A stretch of 64,000 nucleotides of DNA from Woeseiaceae bacterium (GCA_030065985.1 JASJCM010000005.1:39539-103538), one strand, 5' to 3'. Counted from the first letter of the stretch, positions 35,838 through 46,468 are shown. Program-made: numbers and translations. The notes: generated by a model not told the origin, from the letters alone.

Positions 35838-36538
35838 GCACGCAGGCCAAGCCCGATTACATCGAGGAAGAACTGTCCGAACAGACCATTCATGACTACC
35901 TGGCGGCACACCCTGACTTCTTCGAACGGCATGCCACACTGCTCAGCTCACTGATCCTGCCGCACGCAAGCGGCGGAGCCGTATCGCTGGTCGAGCGCCA
36001 GGTGTCGGTACTGCGGCAGAAGGAGCTCAAGCTCGAACGCCAGCTCAAGGAACTGATCTCTGTCGCTCGTGACAACGACGTTTTGTCGGCGAAGATCCAT
36101 GAACTCACACTGCAGTTGCTGGCCGCGAGCGACCTGCATAAGACCGTCGTTGCGATCGAAGAAGCGTTGCGATCAGGCTTTGGCGCCGACCAGGCCGTCA
36201 TGGTGCTGTTTGGCGAGCCGGACGCATTCGACGACATCGATGTAGGCAGGTTCTTCCGCGTCGTGCGGAAAGACGATGTTGCATTGAAGCCTTTCGGCAC
36301 GTTCCTCGGCGGCACGTCCGCGCGTTGCGGCAAGATCCGCGACTCACAGCGTGAGTTCCTGTTCCGCGGCGATGCCGATGAAATAGGTTCAGCCGCACTG
36401 GTACCGCTTGGCGAAGGTGCCGAAATCGGCTTCCTCGCCGTTGGTAGTATCGACAGCGACCGCTTCCATCCCGGCATGAGCATCGATTTCCTGACGCGCC
36501 TTGGTGACCTCGTCGCCGGATCGCTAAAGCGCTTCTAG
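35834..36538 (+). CDS. DUF484 (GAF-like) family protein
   Basis: 234 residues. The N-terminus (IHDYLAAHPDFFERHATLLSSL) and the following coiled-coil helix (SLVERQVSVLRQKELKLERQ) are DUF484 hallmarks; a GAF-like fold forms the C-terminal two thirds. DUF484 proteins commonly sit between dapF and xerC in gammaproteobacteria; function unknown. ATG 35834 overlaps the dapF stop. Confidence 0.93.
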   Translation: MSTQAKPDYIEEELSEQTIHDYLAAHPDFFERHATLLSSLILPHASGGAVSLVERQVSVLRQKELKLERQLKELISVARDNDVLSAKIHELTLQLLAASDLHKTVVAIEEALRSGFGADQAVMVLFGEPDAFDDIDVGRFFRVVRKDDVALKPFGTFLGGTSARCGKIRDSQREFLFRGDADEIGSAALVPLGEGAEIGFLAVGSIDSDRFHPGMSIDFLTRLGDLVAGSLKRF

Positions 36539-36547
36539 AGCCGAACC

Positions 36548-37453
36548 GTGACTGACACCGGCTGGATTGATCGCTTCATCCGGCACCTCGAGTTCGAGCG
36601 GCGCCTGTCGCCATTGACCTGCAAGAACTATCGACGCGACCTCCTCGCCTTCGCGGACTATCTCGAAACAGCAGGTGTGCAGGGCTGGGACGCGGTCGAC
36701 AGCGAACACGCACGCGCATTCTCCGCAACCTGTTACCGACGCGGTCTGAGCGCGAAGAGTATCCAGCGCCGTTTGTCCGCCGCCAGGACCTTCTTTCGTT
36801 ACCTCGTCCGCGAGAAACACGTGAAGACGAACCCGGTGACGTCCGTATCCGCGCCGAAAGCGAAGAAACGCCTGCCGGGCAATCTGGACGCGGACCGCAT
36901 GGCGCGGCTGCTCGACATCCCGGGCGATGGGCCGCTGGTCGACCGTGACCGCGCGATACTCGAACTGCTGTACTCATCGGGTCTGCGCCTGGCCGAGCTG
37001 ACCGATCTGAATCTCGGCGACATCGACATGCAGGACGCAACGGTCCGGGTAACAGGCAAGGGCAACAAGGACCGCATCGTGCCGGTCGGCCGCCACGCAC
37101 TGAAGGCGCTGCGTCAGTGGGCCATTACGCGCGGCGATCTGGCTGATGCCGATGAAAAGGCGCTGTTCGTCAGCACGCGGGGCACGCGCATCAGTGCACG
37201 TTCAGTCCAGTCGAGGGTCAAGCACTGGGCCAGGCAACAGGGCATTGATGCCAATGTCTATCCGCACCTGTTCCGACACTCGTTTGCCACGCACGTGCTC
37301 GAGTCCAGCCACGACCTGCGCGGCGTGCAGGAACTCCTCGGGCATGCCAACATTGCGACCACTCAGGTGTACACACACCTTGATTTCCAGCATCTCGCCC
37401 AAATTTACGACCAGACTCATCCGCGGGCGCGCAAGAACAAGACCCGGGACTGA
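36548..37453 (+). CDS. xerC: Tyrosine recombinase XerC
   Basis: GTG 36548. The N-terminal SAM-like domain ([20 protein letters not shown]) and the C-terminal catalytic domain carry Arg in [10 protein letters not shown], Lys in GKGNKDR, His-x-x-Arg in [10 protein letters not shown], His in ELLGHANI and the nucleophile Tyr in TTQVYTHLD. With XerD it resolves chromosome dimers at dif. Neighbourhood and length (301) fit XerC rather than a phage integrase. Confidence 0.95.
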   Translation: MTDTGWIDRFIRHLEFERRLSPLTCKNYRRDLLAFADYLETAGVQGWDAVDSEHARAFSATCYRRGLSAKSIQRRLSAARTFFRYLVREKHVKTNPVTSVSAPKAKKRLPGNLDADRMARLLDIPGDGPLVDRDRAILELLYSSGLRLAELTDLNLGDIDMQDATVRVTGKGNKDRIVPVGRHALKALRQWAITRGDLADADEKALFVSTRGTRISARSVQSRVKHWARQQGIDANVYPHLFRHSFATHVLESSHDLRGVQELLGHANIATTQVYTHLDFQHLAQIYDQTHPRARKNKTRD

Positions 37454-37496
37454 GTTGTACGGGCGGCCACCGGCCGCGAACCAGCAGGAACACGAC

Positions 37497-38027
37497 ATGA
37501 AACAATTTGATGGGACGACCATCGTCTCGGTCCGCCGCAATGGCAGGGTCGCCATCGCCGGCGATGGCCAGGTCAGCATGGGCGACACGATCATGAAGGG
37601 CAACGCACGCAAGGTCCGCCCGCTCGCGGGTGGCCGCGTCATCGCCGGTTTTGCCGGCGGCACGGCGGACGCGTTTACGTTGTTTGAGCTGTTTGAGTCG
37701 AAACTCGAGCAGTACGGCAATCTCACCCGAGCCGCAATCGAACTCGCCAAGGACTGGCGCACGGATCGCCGTCTGCGACGTCTCGAGGCACTGCTATGCG
37801 TCGCCGACAAGGAGAGCTCGTTCATCATTTCGGGTAATGGCGACGTCATCGAGCCGGAACATGACCTCATGGCGATCGGCTCCGGCGGGCCGTACGCACA
37901 GGCCGCGGCGCTCGCGTTGTTGCAGAACACGGAGCTCGGGGCGCGCGACGTCGTTGAGAAGGCGCTGGTGATCGCCGGCGACATCTGCGTCTACACCAAC
38001 CAGAACATTACGATTGAAGAGCTGTAA
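37497..38027 (+). CDS. hslV: ATP-dependent protease subunit HslV
   Basis: ATG 37497 gives 176 residues that start MKQFDG and then [10 protein letters not shown]. The mature catalytic Thr is therefore preceded by a six-residue propeptide rather than by Met alone as in E. coli. [35 protein letters not shown] and [13 protein letters not shown] are all family signatures. HslV forms the double-hexamer peptidase of the HslUV protease. The hslU ATG is 4 bp downstream. Confidence 0.95.
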   Translation: MKQFDGTTIVSVRRNGRVAIAGDGQVSMGDTIMKGNARKVRPLAGGRVIAGFAGGTADAFTLFELFESKLEQYGNLTRAAIELAKDWRTDRRLRRLEALLCVADKESSFIISGNGDVIEPEHDLMAIGSGGPYAQAAALALLQNTELGARDVVEKALVIAGDICVYTNQNITIEEL

Positions 38028-38030
38028 GCC

Positions 38031-39371
38031 ATGTCCCAGATGACCCCACGGGAAATCGTCCAGGAACTGGACAAACACATCGTCGGCCAGAATGAGGCCA
38101 AGCGCGCGGTCGCGATTGCTTTGCGTAATCGCTGGCGGCGCGTGCAGGTTGACGAACCCCTGCGCAGCGAAATCACACCAAAGAATATCCTGATGATCGG
38201 GCCGACCGGCGTCGGCAAGACCGAAATCTCGCGGCGCCTCGCGCGACTCGCGAAAGCACCGTTCGTCAAGGTCGAGGCGACCAAGTTCACCGAAGTCGGC
38301 TATGTCGGTCGTGAGGTCGATAGCATCATCCGCGACCTCATGGACGTTGCGATCAAGATGATTCGCGAGGACGAGATGTCCAAGGTGCGTTTCCGCGCCG
38401 AGGATGCGGCCGAGGAACGCATCCTCGATGCGCTACTGCCGCCGCCGAATCGCAGCGTTGGTTTCACGCACGAACCGGAACCCACGCCCGGCGATTCCGA
38501 CACGCGGCAGAAATTCCGCAAGATGCTGCGTGAGGGCAAGCTCGACGACAAGGAAATCGAGATTGAGGTGCCCGCCATACCGGTCGGTGTCGAGATCATG
38601 GCGCCGCCAGGAATGGAAGAGATGACCAGCCAGCTGCAGGGCATGTTCGCGAATCTTGGCGGCGCTCGGTCGAAGACGCGCAAGCTCAAGGTCAAGGACG
38701 CGTTGCGTCACCTGACGGACGAGGAAGCGGCCAAGATGGTCGATGAGGAAGAGCTCAAGGCCAAGGCGCTCGATGCTGTCGAGCAACACGGCATCGTCTT
38801 CCTCGACGAAATCGACAAGGTTGCGCGCCGCTCCGAGACTCAGGGCGCGGACGTATCGCGCGAAGGCGTTCAGCGGGATCTGCTGCCGCTGGTCGAAGGC
38901 TCCACCGTCACGACCAAGTACGGCATGGTCCGCACCGACCACATCCTGTTCATCGCATCGGGCGCGTTCCACGTGTCCAAGCCATCGGACCTGATTCCGG
39001 AGCTACAGGGCCGTTTCCCGATCCGAGTCGAACTGAAGTCCCTGTCGACCGAGGACTTCGTGCGCATCCTGACCGAACCCGACGCGTCGCTGACGTCTCA
39101 GTACAGCGCGTTGCTCGACACCGAGGAAGTCGGGCTCGAATTCGCCGAGAGCGGTGTGCGGCGTATCGCCGAAGTGGCATACCAGGTGAACGAGAACACC
39201 GAAAACATCGGCGCCCGGCGCCTGCACACGGTGCTGGAGCGGCTGCTCGAGACGATCTCGTTCGAAGCCTCGGACAAAAGCGGCCTGACACTGACCGTTG
39301 ACGCCGGCTACGTGGACGACCACCTGGCCGAGTTGTCGAAGGACGAGGATCTCAGTAGGTACATACTGTAG
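38031..39371 (+). CDS. hslU: HslU ATPase subunit of the HslUV protease
   Basis: 446 residues, normal length. Walker [11 protein letters not shown] follows the N-terminal [17 protein letters not shown]; the I-domain (about 110-240) is inserted; Walker B is [11 protein letters not shown], and the C-terminal arginine-finger region ends in YIL*, the tail that docks onto HslV. It is translated right after hslV. Confidence 0.96.
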   Translation: MSQMTPREIVQELDKHIVGQNEAKRAVAIALRNRWRRVQVDEPLRSEITPKNILMIGPTGVGKTEISRRLARLAKAPFVKVEATKFTEVGYVGREVDSIIRDLMDVAIKMIREDEMSKVRFRAEDAAEERILDALLPPPNRSVGFTHEPEPTPGDSDTRQKFRKMLREGKLDDKEIEIEVPAIPVGVEIMAPPGMEEMTSQLQGMFANLGGARSKTRKLKVKDALRHLTDEEAAKMVDEEELKAKALDAVEQHGIVFLDEIDKVARRSETQGADVSREGVQRDLLPLVEGSTVTTKYGMVRTDHILFIASGAFHVSKPSDLIPELQGRFPIRVELKSLSTEDFVRILTEPDASLTSQYSALLDTEEVGLEFAESGVRRIAEVAYQVNENTENIGARRLHTVLERLLETISFEASDKSGLTLTVDAGYVDDHLAELSKDEDLSRYIL

Positions 39372-39425
39372 GGGCGGCTGAACGCGCGATACGGTATCCT
39401 CGCTTGCCGGAATCGAGCAATAACA

Positions 39426-40181
39426 ATGGCCAAGCAGGACTCCGACAACACAACGCACTTCGGGTACCAGACCGTCCCGTCCGAGGATAAAGCCGACCTC
39501 GTGCGCGGCGTCTTCGACTCTGTCGCGAGCCGCTACGACATCATGAACGACCTGATGTCGGCGGGCCTGCACCGGCTGTGGAAGCGCTACACGATCGACC
39601 AGGCGGCGGTACGGCCTGGCGACGTCGTGCTCGACCTTGCCGGCGGCACGGGCGACCTCGCCCGGGTGTTCGCGAAAAAAGTCGGCCCCGAAGGCCGTGT
39701 CGTGCTGGCTGACATCAACGCGGCAATGCTGCAGCAGGGCCGCAGCCGGCTCGTCGATGCCGGTGTTGCCGGTAATGTCTCGCTCGCCCAGGTGGACGCC
39801 CAGGATTTGCCGTTTGCCGACGGTACATTCGACTGCATCACGATCGCGTTCGGCCTGCGTAACGTCACTGACAAGGACGCCGCACTGCGCTCGATGCTGC
39901 GGACCCTGAAGCCGGGCGGCAAGGCGATGATCCTCGAGTTCTCCGCGCCGAGCCGGGCGATCAAGCCTGCCTACGACCTCTATTCGTTCAAGGTATTGCC
40001 GACGCTGGGCAAGCTTGTCGCGGACGACCCCGACAGCTACCAGTACCTGGCCGAGTCCATTCGCATGCACCCGGACCAGGAAACCCTGAAAGCAATGATG
40101 GAGGATGCCGGGTTCGAGCGCTGCCGTTACCACAACCTCGCCGCCGGCATTGTCGCGCTGCACATCGGCTACCGGATTTGA
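39426..40181 (+). CDS. ubiE: UbiE, C-methyltransferase of ubiquinone/menaquinone synthesis
   Basis: 251 residues. The SAM-binding motif I is [12 protein letters not shown]; motif I-flanking [21 protein letters not shown] and C-terminal [20 protein letters not shown] are UbiE-specific. It is the first gene of the ubiE-ubiJ-ubiB operon, 55 bp after hslU; a TATCCT box near 39394 may be a -10 element. Confidence 0.95.
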   Translation: MAKQDSDNTTHFGYQTVPSEDKADLVRGVFDSVASRYDIMNDLMSAGLHRLWKRYTIDQAAVRPGDVVLDLAGGTGDLARVFAKKVGPEGRVVLADINAAMLQQGRSRLVDAGVAGNVSLAQVDAQDLPFADGTFDCITIAFGLRNVTDKDAALRSMLRTLKPGGKAMILEFSAPSRAIKPAYDLYSFKVLPTLGKLVADDPDSYQYLAESIRMHPDQETLKAMMEDAGFERCRYHNLAAGIVALHIGYRI

Positions 40182-40184
40182 ACG

Positions 40185-40790
40185 ATGAACCCGCTCGAGA
40201 TCGCGCTGCGCCCGGTCACGGGCATTCTTAACCGGAATATCCGGGAAACGACGCCCGCGCGAGAGCTTTGCGAAAAACTTGCGGGTTCCGTGGTTGCCGT
40301 TCGCGTGGACAACACGGCGCTGGCCACCTGGTTCATCGTTCACGAGCACGAACTCGAACTGACCACCGAGTGCGACGAGGATGCAGACGTTGTGATTTCC
40401 GGCTCGCTGATGGCCCTCGCACGCATGGCGGCCGAATCCGATCTCGAGGCGCTGCGCGACGGTTCGATCGAGCTGTCCGGCGACGCCCATGTTGCCGATG
40501 ACTTCTCGCGCCTGCTCGCACTGGCAAGACCCGATATCGAAGAAGAACTGTCAGGTGTCGTGGGTGACGTCGCGGCTCATCGTCTCGGCGAGATCGCGCG
40601 TGGCGTAACCAGCTGGGGGCGCGAAGCGCGCGCGACGATGGGCGCCAATATTCGTGAGTACCTGCAGGAAGAAAGCCGCGACGTGCCGAGCCGCTATGAA
40701 GTCGACAGGTTCGTTGACAAGGTCGGCCGCCTGCGCGATGACGTGGAACGTCTCGAAGCGCGCATCAACCGACTGCAGGATGGTGGCTGA
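40185..40790 (+). CDS. ubiJ: Ubiquinone biosynthesis accessory factor UbiJ (SCP2 fold)
   Basis: 201 residues. The N-terminal SCP2 lipid-binding fold (about 10-115; TWFIVHEHELELTTECDEDADVV is cut short here: key blocks are GSLMALARMA and GDAHVADDF) is followed by a coiled-coil tail (RLRDDVERLEARINRL) that pairs with UbiK. UbiJ organises the soluble Ubi complex and binds ubiquinone precursors. It is placed between ubiE and ubiB as usual. Confidence 0.92.
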   Translation: MNPLEIALRPVTGILNRNIRETTPARELCEKLAGSVVAVRVDNTALATWFIVHEHELELTTECDEDADVVISGSLMALARMAAESDLEALRDGSIELSGDAHVADDFSRLLALARPDIEEELSGVVGDVAAHRLGEIARGVTSWGREARATMGANIREYLQEESRDVPSRYEVDRFVDKVGRLRDDVERLEARINRLQDGG

Positions 40791-42420
40791 CGTGGCACAC
40801 CATCGCACCATCTTCCGCATGCTCGCGATCCAGCGCGTACTCGTGAAGTACGGCCTGGACGACATTATCAAGGAAACGCACCTGCTGAGACCGATGCGCT
40901 TCCTGTTCTACCTCGCACCGCGGCGCCGCGACAGCTCGGCGCCACTCGGCGAGCGCATCCGCCTCGCCCTCGAGGAACTCGGCCCGATTTTTGTGAAATT
41001 CGGCCAGGCCATTTCGACGCGTCGCGACCTGCTGCCGCCCGACATCGCCGATGAACTCGCGAAACTTCAGGATGCGGTGCCGCCGTTCCCGGCTGAAGAA
41101 GCGATCGAGATTCTCAACGGCGCCTACGGCAAGCCGGTCGAGTCCGTGTTCAAGCGTTTCGATGTCGAGCCGCTCGCTGCCGCTTCGATCGCGCAGGTGC
41201 ATACTGCGCAACTGCAGGACGGGGAGGAAGTCATCGTCAAGGTGTTGCGCCCTGGCGTGCACGAACAGATCGACCGCGACCTCGGTGTATTGCGCATGCT
41301 GGCGGCGCTTGCCGACCGTTACTGGGTCCATGGCAAGCGCCTGAAGCCGATTGAAGTCGTCAACGAGTATGAGCACACGATCCTTGACGAGCTCGACCTG
41401 ATGCGGGAGGCCGCCAACACGGCGCAGCTCAAACGCAATTTCCAGGGTTCGGACATGCTGTACGTGCCCGACATCTACTGGGATTACTGCCGTCCCGAGG
41501 TGCTGGTCCAGGAGCGCATCTACGGCACCCCAATCAGTGACATGGACGCGCTGCGCGCCGCCGGCACGAACATCCAGGTGCTGGCCGAGAACGGTGTCGA
41601 GATCTTCTTCACGCAGGTGTTCCGCCACAACTTCTTCCACGCGGACATGCACCCGGGCAACATCTTCGTTATTCATACTGACCCCGAGAAGCCGAAGTAC
41701 GCGGCTGTGGATTTTGGCATCGTCGGCACCCTGAGTCCCGATGACCAGCGCTACCTCGCCGAGAACTTCCTCGCCTTCTTCGACCGCAACTATCACCGCA
41801 TTGCGAAGCTGCACATCGACTCAGGTTGGGTTCCACCGGGAACGCGCGTCGATCAGCTCGAGTCAGCGGTGCGAACGGTTTGCGAGCCGATTTTCAACAA
41901 GCCGCTGGCCGAGATTTCGTTTGCGCAGGTTCTGATGCGACTGTTCCGTGTTGCACAGCGATTCAACGTCGAGATTCAGCCGCAGATGATCCTGCTGCAC
42001 AAAACGCTATTCAATATCGAGGGGCTTGGGCGTCAGCTCTATCCGCAGCTTGACCTCTGGAAGACCGCGCACCCGGTACTGAAACAGTGGATGGACGAAC
42101 AGGTCGGCGGGCGTGCCGTCCTGAAGGACGTGCGCGACAACCTGCCGCAACTTCGCGATGCGCTGCGCGAATTACCAACCATCCTGAATCACCTTGGCGA
42201 GCAGGCAGCCAACGGCCGCATTCGCTTTAACCTGCATTCGCCCGAACTCAAGGAGATCCGGCGCCAGCTCGACGAGCAGCGCCGCCAGCGCTACTGGCTC
42301 GCAGCGGCGGCAACGGCCACTGTCTCCGGTGCACTCGTGATCACGCTAGGTTCGGTAACCTGGCTGGGCGCTACCCTGCTCGGCGTCGGCGCCATCAGCG
42401 CGTGGATCGCCCGTCCATGA
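40780..42420 (+). CDS. ubiB: UbiB, ABC1/ADCK-type atypical kinase of ubiquinone synthesis
   Basis: ATG 40780 or GTG 40792 may be the start; both overlap or abut ubiJ. The kinase-like core has the signature KFGQ motif (IFVKFGQAISTRRDL), AAASIAQVHTA in place of a P-loop, EELDLMREAAN and the HADMHPGNIFV catalytic loop, then DFG in AVDFGIVG. Two C-terminal transmembrane helices are seen (about 500-546). UbiB is needed for coenzyme Q synthesis, probably by moving lipid intermediates. Confidence 0.95.
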   Translation: MVADVAHHRTIFRMLAIQRVLVKYGLDDIIKETHLLRPMRFLFYLAPRRRDSSAPLGERIRLALEELGPIFVKFGQAISTRRDLLPPDIADELAKLQDAVPPFPAEEAIEILNGAYGKPVESVFKRFDVEPLAAASIAQVHTAQLQDGEEVIVKVLRPGVHEQIDRDLGVLRMLAALADRYWVHGKRLKPIEVVNEYEHTILDELDLMREAANTAQLKRNFQGSDMLYVPDIYWDYCRPEVLVQERIYGTPISDMDALRAAGTNIQVLAENGVEIFFTQVFRHNFFHADMHPGNIFVIHTDPEKPKYAAVDFGIVGTLSPDDQRYLAENFLAFFDRNYHRIAKLHIDSGWVPPGTRVDQLESAVRTVCEPIFNKPLAEISFAQVLMRLFRVAQRFNVEIQPQMILLHKTLFNIEGLGRQLYPQLDLWKTAHPVLKQWMDEQVGGRAVLKDVRDNLPQLRDALRELPTILNHLGEQAANGRIRFNLHSPELKEIRRQLDEQRRQRYWLAAAATATVSGALVITLGSVTWLGATLLGVGAISAWIARP

Positions 42421-42890
42421 AAGCGCTGGACGCCTGGAACAAGCTGTCGGGCAGCGCTTTCGGCCGCTGGTTGTTCTCACGCATCGTTTGTTTCCGGGCA
42501 CCCTACTTCGCCACAATCAGCCCTGTGTTCGACGTACTCGAACCCGGCCGCGCGATTGCCCGGATGCGAAAGCGGCGCAAGGTCCAGAACCATATCGGGA
42601 CGGTCCATGCGATCGCGATGGCAAATCTCTGCGAGATCGTTGCCGGCACGTTAACCGAGGTTTCGATTCCGACTTCGATGCGCTGGATACCTCGGGGCAT
42701 GCAGATCAACTACGTCGCCAAGGCAACAACACATCTCCGTGCTGAAGGTGTGTTTCCCGAGATCGCCGAGGGTGAGGCTCAGGACGTTGTTGTCCCGGTA
42801 AGCGTGATGGATGCCGACGACAATGTCGTCGTCGCAGCCGATATCACGATGTACGTCTCGCCGCGCTCCGCTACTCGAGCACGAAGCTGA
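42417..42890 (+). CDS. Hotdog-fold DUF4442-type thioesterase-like protein
   Basis: ATG 42417 overlaps the ubiB stop (ATGA). The 157-residue product fits a single hotdog domain: a helix with VQNHIGTVHAIAMANLCEIVAG, then strands with PRGMQINYVAKATT, and ends with ITMYVSPR. This is the DUF4442/YiiD-like family, whose substrates are unknown, although acyl-CoA or acyl-ACP are plausible. Its 3' end overlaps the convergent FkbM gene by 20 bp. Confidence 0.82.
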   Translation: MKALDAWNKLSGSAFGRWLFSRIVCFRAPYFATISPVFDVLEPGRAIARMRKRRKVQNHIGTVHAIAMANLCEIVAGTLTEVSIPTSMRWIPRGMQINYVAKATTHLRAEGVFPEIAEGEAQDVVVPVSVMDADDNVVVAADITMYVSPRSATRARS

Positions 42891-43587
42891 CTTCGCGTCC
42901 CGTCTCGGCTATCGCGAAGATTCGGTAGCCGAGCTCACGCAGTCTTGCGATGCTCGCGGCCGTGCGCTCCTTGCCGATGCCCGGGAACCGATGGTGGTAC
43001 TCGACAAGCAGCTGCTTTGGCAGCCGGTCTGCGGCTTTCAGGCCGTCGAGTATGTCGTACTCGGCCCCCTCGACGTCCATCTTGAGCAGGTTGACGGATT
43101 CGTGGCCGAGCCGCTCCATCATCGTCGCGATCGTGTAAGCCGGGGCATCGATGTGATCGGTTGCGTCGCCGGCATTGTCATCGGCGGTCCACATGACGGC
43201 AGAGCGTTTACCGCGCGTGTTGACGCGGCGAAACAGCCGCAGTGAGCCATCCTCGCCTGCGGCCGCCCAGGGATGAAACACGATATTCTCCGGCAGGTCC
43301 TGCATGCCTATCCACTCCTCGGCATACGGCGTCGGATCAAACGTGTGCACGGTCACGCCGTATTTCTCGACGAGATCGAGGTCGAAGTCGATGCAGTCCC
43401 CAACGCCGAGCGAGTACACGATCGATCCCTCGCCCAGATCTTCGGGAGAGTACTTCCAGCCATCGCTGAGAAGCACATCGCGCGAGACCTCGGGCTTTAG
43501 CCAGAGCTCTTTGCCTGAGATGCGCTTTAGAAAGAGTTTGATCGGCCAGAACCACGGCTGGCGTTTCATCCATCCGGATGTTCGCAT
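42871..43587 (-). CDS. FkbM-family SAM-dependent methyltransferase
   Basis: 238 residues with SD-like GGAAACCG before ATG 43587 (ATG 43569 is an alternative). SAM motif I is IVYSLGVGDCIDFDLDLVE, motif II VHTFDPTP, and FkbM's NLLKMDVEGAEYDIL follows. FkbM enzymes O-methylate sugars or small molecules; the target is unknown. It is divergent from the acyltransferase gene. Confidence 0.87.
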   Translation of the reverse strand: MRTSGWMKRQPWFWPIKLFLKRISGKELWLKPEVSRDVLLSDGWKYSPEDLGEGSIVYSLGVGDCIDFDLDLVEKYGVTVHTFDPTPYAEEWIGMQDLPENIVFHPWAAAGEDGSLRLFRRVNTRGKRSAVMWTADDNAGDATDHIDAPAYTIATMMERLGHESVNLLKMDVEGAEYDILDGLKAADRLPKQLLVEYHHRFPGIGKERTAASIARLRELGYRIFAIAETGREVSFVLE

Positions 43588-43673
43588 CGGTTTCCTCGGA
43601 TAACGAAGTCGTGCCGGATACGTTACTCTGTGCGTCTTCCGGACACCAGCGTGCAGCTCAAAGGACAGACGCG

Positions 43674-44234
43674 ATGTGGAAATGGATAGCCGGCTGGCTG
43701 CTGAGACTGCGGGGATGGACCGTGGTCGGCGGCCGACCCGATGTGCCCAAAGCCGTTATCATCGCGGCGCCGCACACGTCGAACTGGGACGGTTTCTGGG
43801 CCCTCACTTACAAAGTCTACGTCGGCAACCTCGATCTCAGTTTCTTTGCCAAGCAATCTCTGTTCTGGTTTCCACTCGGCAATCTGCTGCGCGGCTTCGG
43901 CGCGGTCGAACTTGACCGCAGCAAGCCCGGCGGTGTGGTCCAGCAGGCGATCAATGAGTTCGAGAGCAGGGATAGGTTCCTGTTCGCGCTGGCCCCTGAG
44001 GGGACGCGCAGCCTGAGGCCCGGCTGGAAGTCCGGGTTTTACCGGATCGCACTGGGTGCCAAGGTGCCCGTGTACCCGGGCTTCCTGGATTTCGGCAGTC
44101 GCCGCATTGGTATCGGCAAGCGCATCGACCTGACGGGCGACGAGGAGACGGACCTGGAGTCGATCCGGGCGGCCTATGCCGGGGTGACAGGACGCCACCC
44201 CGACAAGACCAGTCCGATACGGTTCTACTCGTAG
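43674..44234 (+). CDS. 1-acylglycerol-3-phosphate O-acyltransferase-like protein
   Basis: ATG 43674 has AAGGA 8 bp upstream. The 186-residue enzyme carries the acyltransferase H-x4-D box in AAPHTSNWDGFWA and the EGTRS block in ALAPEGTRSLRPGWK. Short members such as this one acylate lysophospholipids or ornithine-lipid and related acceptors; exact specificity is open. Its 3' end overlaps the convergent TonB receptor gene by 10 bp. Confidence 0.87.
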   Translation: MWKWIAGWLLRLRGWTVVGGRPDVPKAVIIAAPHTSNWDGFWALTYKVYVGNLDLSFFAKQSLFWFPLGNLLRGFGAVELDRSKPGGVVQQAINEFESRDRFLFALAPEGTRSLRPGWKSGFYRIALGAKVPVYPGFLDFGSRRIGIGKRIDLTGDEETDLESIRAAYAGVTGRHPDKTSPIRFYS

Positions 44235-46468
44235 CGGTAGTTAATCTCGAGACCCATGAGGCGGCCCTTCTTCATTGGGCCGGCCGTCCAGAGGCCTGCA
44301 ATTGACGTCAGGTTGCCCCAGTTGGCTTCGTCTCCGAGGTTCTTGCCATACAGCGAGGCCGACCATCTGTCGTCACCCGACATCCAGTTGATGCTCGCAT
44401 TCGTACGCCGTTGGTCCTCGAAGTACTGGAGGTTTGCATCGTCGTACGGATGCCGCTCGCGGAAGCTGTGGTTTGCCGCGAGATTCACGAGACCCTTACC
44501 GACCGGGATGTCCCACGAAACGCCCACCGAGTAGTTCGTCGGTGCAAGGCGCGGCAGCTCAGAGCCGAGGAACGAGGCAAACGAAGGGTTGACGCTGTCG
44601 TACTCGCCGTCCTGCTTGCCAAATGACGCGTTGACCGAGAGCTGGTCCGTGATGAGCGCGACGAAATCGATCTCAATGCCCGTGATCGTTACGTCGCCGG
44701 CGTTGATCGTGCCCTGCAGGACGATGACGTCCGGATCGGGAACATTGAGCTCACGCTGAATATCCTCGATATCGTTCTTGAAGAGCGCAACGTTGACGCG
44801 CATGCGGCCATCCAGCAGGTCCGACTTCACACCAATCTCGAGCGTGTTGTTTTGCTCTTCGTTCGTCGGGCCCGGCGGAATTACGTTTGGCTTGGCATTG
44901 CGGAAGTTGAAGCCGCCGGAGCGGAAGCCCTTGGCCCAGAAACCGTAGAGGTGCGCTGAGTCGCTGAACTTGACCTGGAAGCCGACCTTCGGCGTGACGT
45001 TGGTCCATTCGCCCGAAAGATCGAGCGCCGGGCAATTGAAATTGCTGTTGTCCGAGCACGCGCCCGTCAGGATGCGTGCGTCCTTCGTCTCGTCCGTGTA
45101 GCGCAGGCCGGCATTGAATGACAGCGAATCGGTCAGCTCGAAGTCGTTGTTCCAGAAGACGCCGAAGTTTTGCGAGTCCATGTCACCACCGAGGGCGCGC
45201 TGCAGGTTGATGCCAGCCGGCGCGGGACCGATCGGTGGCGGTAGCCAGATGTAGCGCGCTTCGCGGTAAGTTACGTCCTGATTGAAGTAGTACACGCCGA
45301 GCGTGGCTTCCCAGGTCTCGCTGAAGTTGCCGCTCCAGCGGAACTCATTGCTGATCTGGCGCTGGTCGGTGAGGCCCGGTGCTGCAAAGATCGGCAGGTC
45401 GGTGCCGTCGATGTCAGCCGCCGAGTCGGCTTCAACGCGACGGTAGCCGGCGATATTGGTCACGGTTCCATTGCCGACATCGCCGATACTGAACTCAACC
45501 ATATACTGCGACCAGTCGATGTTCGTAAAGCCGACCTCGTCGGACGTCGTCACGAAGTCGGGCTGCGCGCCCGCGCGCTGCGCCGAGACGTTCGCCCACG
45601 CGGCGCCGTCACCCGACGTTTCGCCGTGCTCGATGATGACCGCAATCTCTGTGTCCTCGGTTGGCGTGAAGACAAATGACGGGCGGAACAGCTTCGTTTC
45701 GAGCGCGCCGACGTTCGAGCCGTCGGCCGGATTGGCATAGAACGGCTGCAGCGGGTGGGGTGCTGGCAGGGTCGCCTGCGGATTGATGTTGCCGTAGTAG
45801 CCCGGGTCGTCGTCGTAGAGAACGACCATCTTGGCCGCCACCGTGTCCTTGAAAAGCGCACCCTCGATCGCGGCGGCGATATTGACCTGGTCTTCGTCGG
45901 TTGCCCCTACGCGAAAGCGGGTGCGGAACTCGCCATCAGGGCGGGCATTGCGCAGCACAACCGCGCCACCTGTCACATTACGACCGAACAGCAGGCCCTG
46001 CGGTCCGCGCAGTACCTCGATTGCCTCGAGATCAAAGGTGTCGATGACGACACCGTAGGTCGTGCCCATGTAGATGCCGTCGACAAAGACACCAACGGTC
46101 GGATCAACCGAAGGAATCGAGCTGTTGATGCCCTGGCCGCGGATCGAGAAGTTCTGGACGCCGGGGAACGTACCCACCGACTCGAGCTGCACGTTCGGCA
46201 TGATGTAGCTCAGGTCTTCGATCTTCTTGACGAATAGCGCATCGATCTGCTCGGCGCCGAATGCGGTGATGGCAAGCGGTACGTCCTGGACCGCCTCGGC
46301 GTCGGTCTTCTTGCGCGCGACCGTGACGATTTCCTCGAGAAGCGCCCCGGCGGAGCCGTCCTGGGCGTACGCCGTGTTTGGTTGCGAAAACGCAACAGCG
46401 GCCGCAACCACGCTGACGCCAAGCGCCACAGCATTTCGCAAGCCTTTGATTCTTGATAGTTTAGACAC
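44225..46468 (-). CDS. TonB-dependent outer-membrane receptor
   Basis: 747 residues. Signal peptide (AVALGVSVVAAAVAFSQPNTAYA), a TonB-box-like EEIVTVARKK, a plug domain with NFSIRGQG, TVGVFVDGIYMGT and EVLRGPQGLLFGRN, then a 22-strand-type barrel rich in aromatic and Asn/Gly strands. Such receptors import siderophores, cobalamin, glycans or nickel; the cargo cannot be assigned from the sequence, and no transport partner is adjacent. It is divergent from trmB, with only 68 bp between. Confidence 0.93.
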   Translation of the reverse strand: MSKLSRIKGLRNAVALGVSVVAAAVAFSQPNTAYAQDGSAGALLEEIVTVARKKTDAEAVQDVPLAITAFGAEQIDALFVKKIEDLSYIMPNVQLESVGTFPGVQNFSIRGQGINSSIPSVDPTVGVFVDGIYMGTTYGVVIDTFDLEAIEVLRGPQGLLFGRNVTGGAVVLRNARPDGEFRTRFRVGATDEDQVNIAAAIEGALFKDTVAAKMVVLYDDDPGYYGNINPQATLPAPHPLQPFYANPADGSNVGALETKLFRPSFVFTPTEDTEIAVIIEHGETSGDGAAWANVSAQRAGAQPDFVTTSDEVGFTNIDWSQYMVEFSIGDVGNGTVTNIAGYRRVEADSAADIDGTDLPIFAAPGLTDQRQISNEFRWSGNFSETWEATLGVYYFNQDVTYREARYIWLPPPIGPAPAGINLQRALGGDMDSQNFGVFWNNDFELTDSLSFNAGLRYTDETKDARILTGACSDNSNFNCPALDLSGEWTNVTPKVGFQVKFSDSAHLYGFWAKGFRSGGFNFRNAKPNVIPPGPTNEEQNNTLEIGVKSDLLDGRMRVNVALFKNDIEDIQRELNVPDPDVIVLQGTINAGDVTITGIEIDFVALITDQLSVNASFGKQDGEYDSVNPSFASFLGSELPRLAPTNYSVGVSWDIPVGKGLVNLAANHSFRERHPYDDANLQYFEDQRRTNASINWMSGDDRWSASLYGKNLGDEANWGNLTSIAGLWTAGPMKKGRLMGLEINYRYE

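Noticed and set aside
36576..37100. Arg/Ser-rich minus-strand frame opposite xerC
   Set aside because: Low-complexity shadow of a conserved recombinase.
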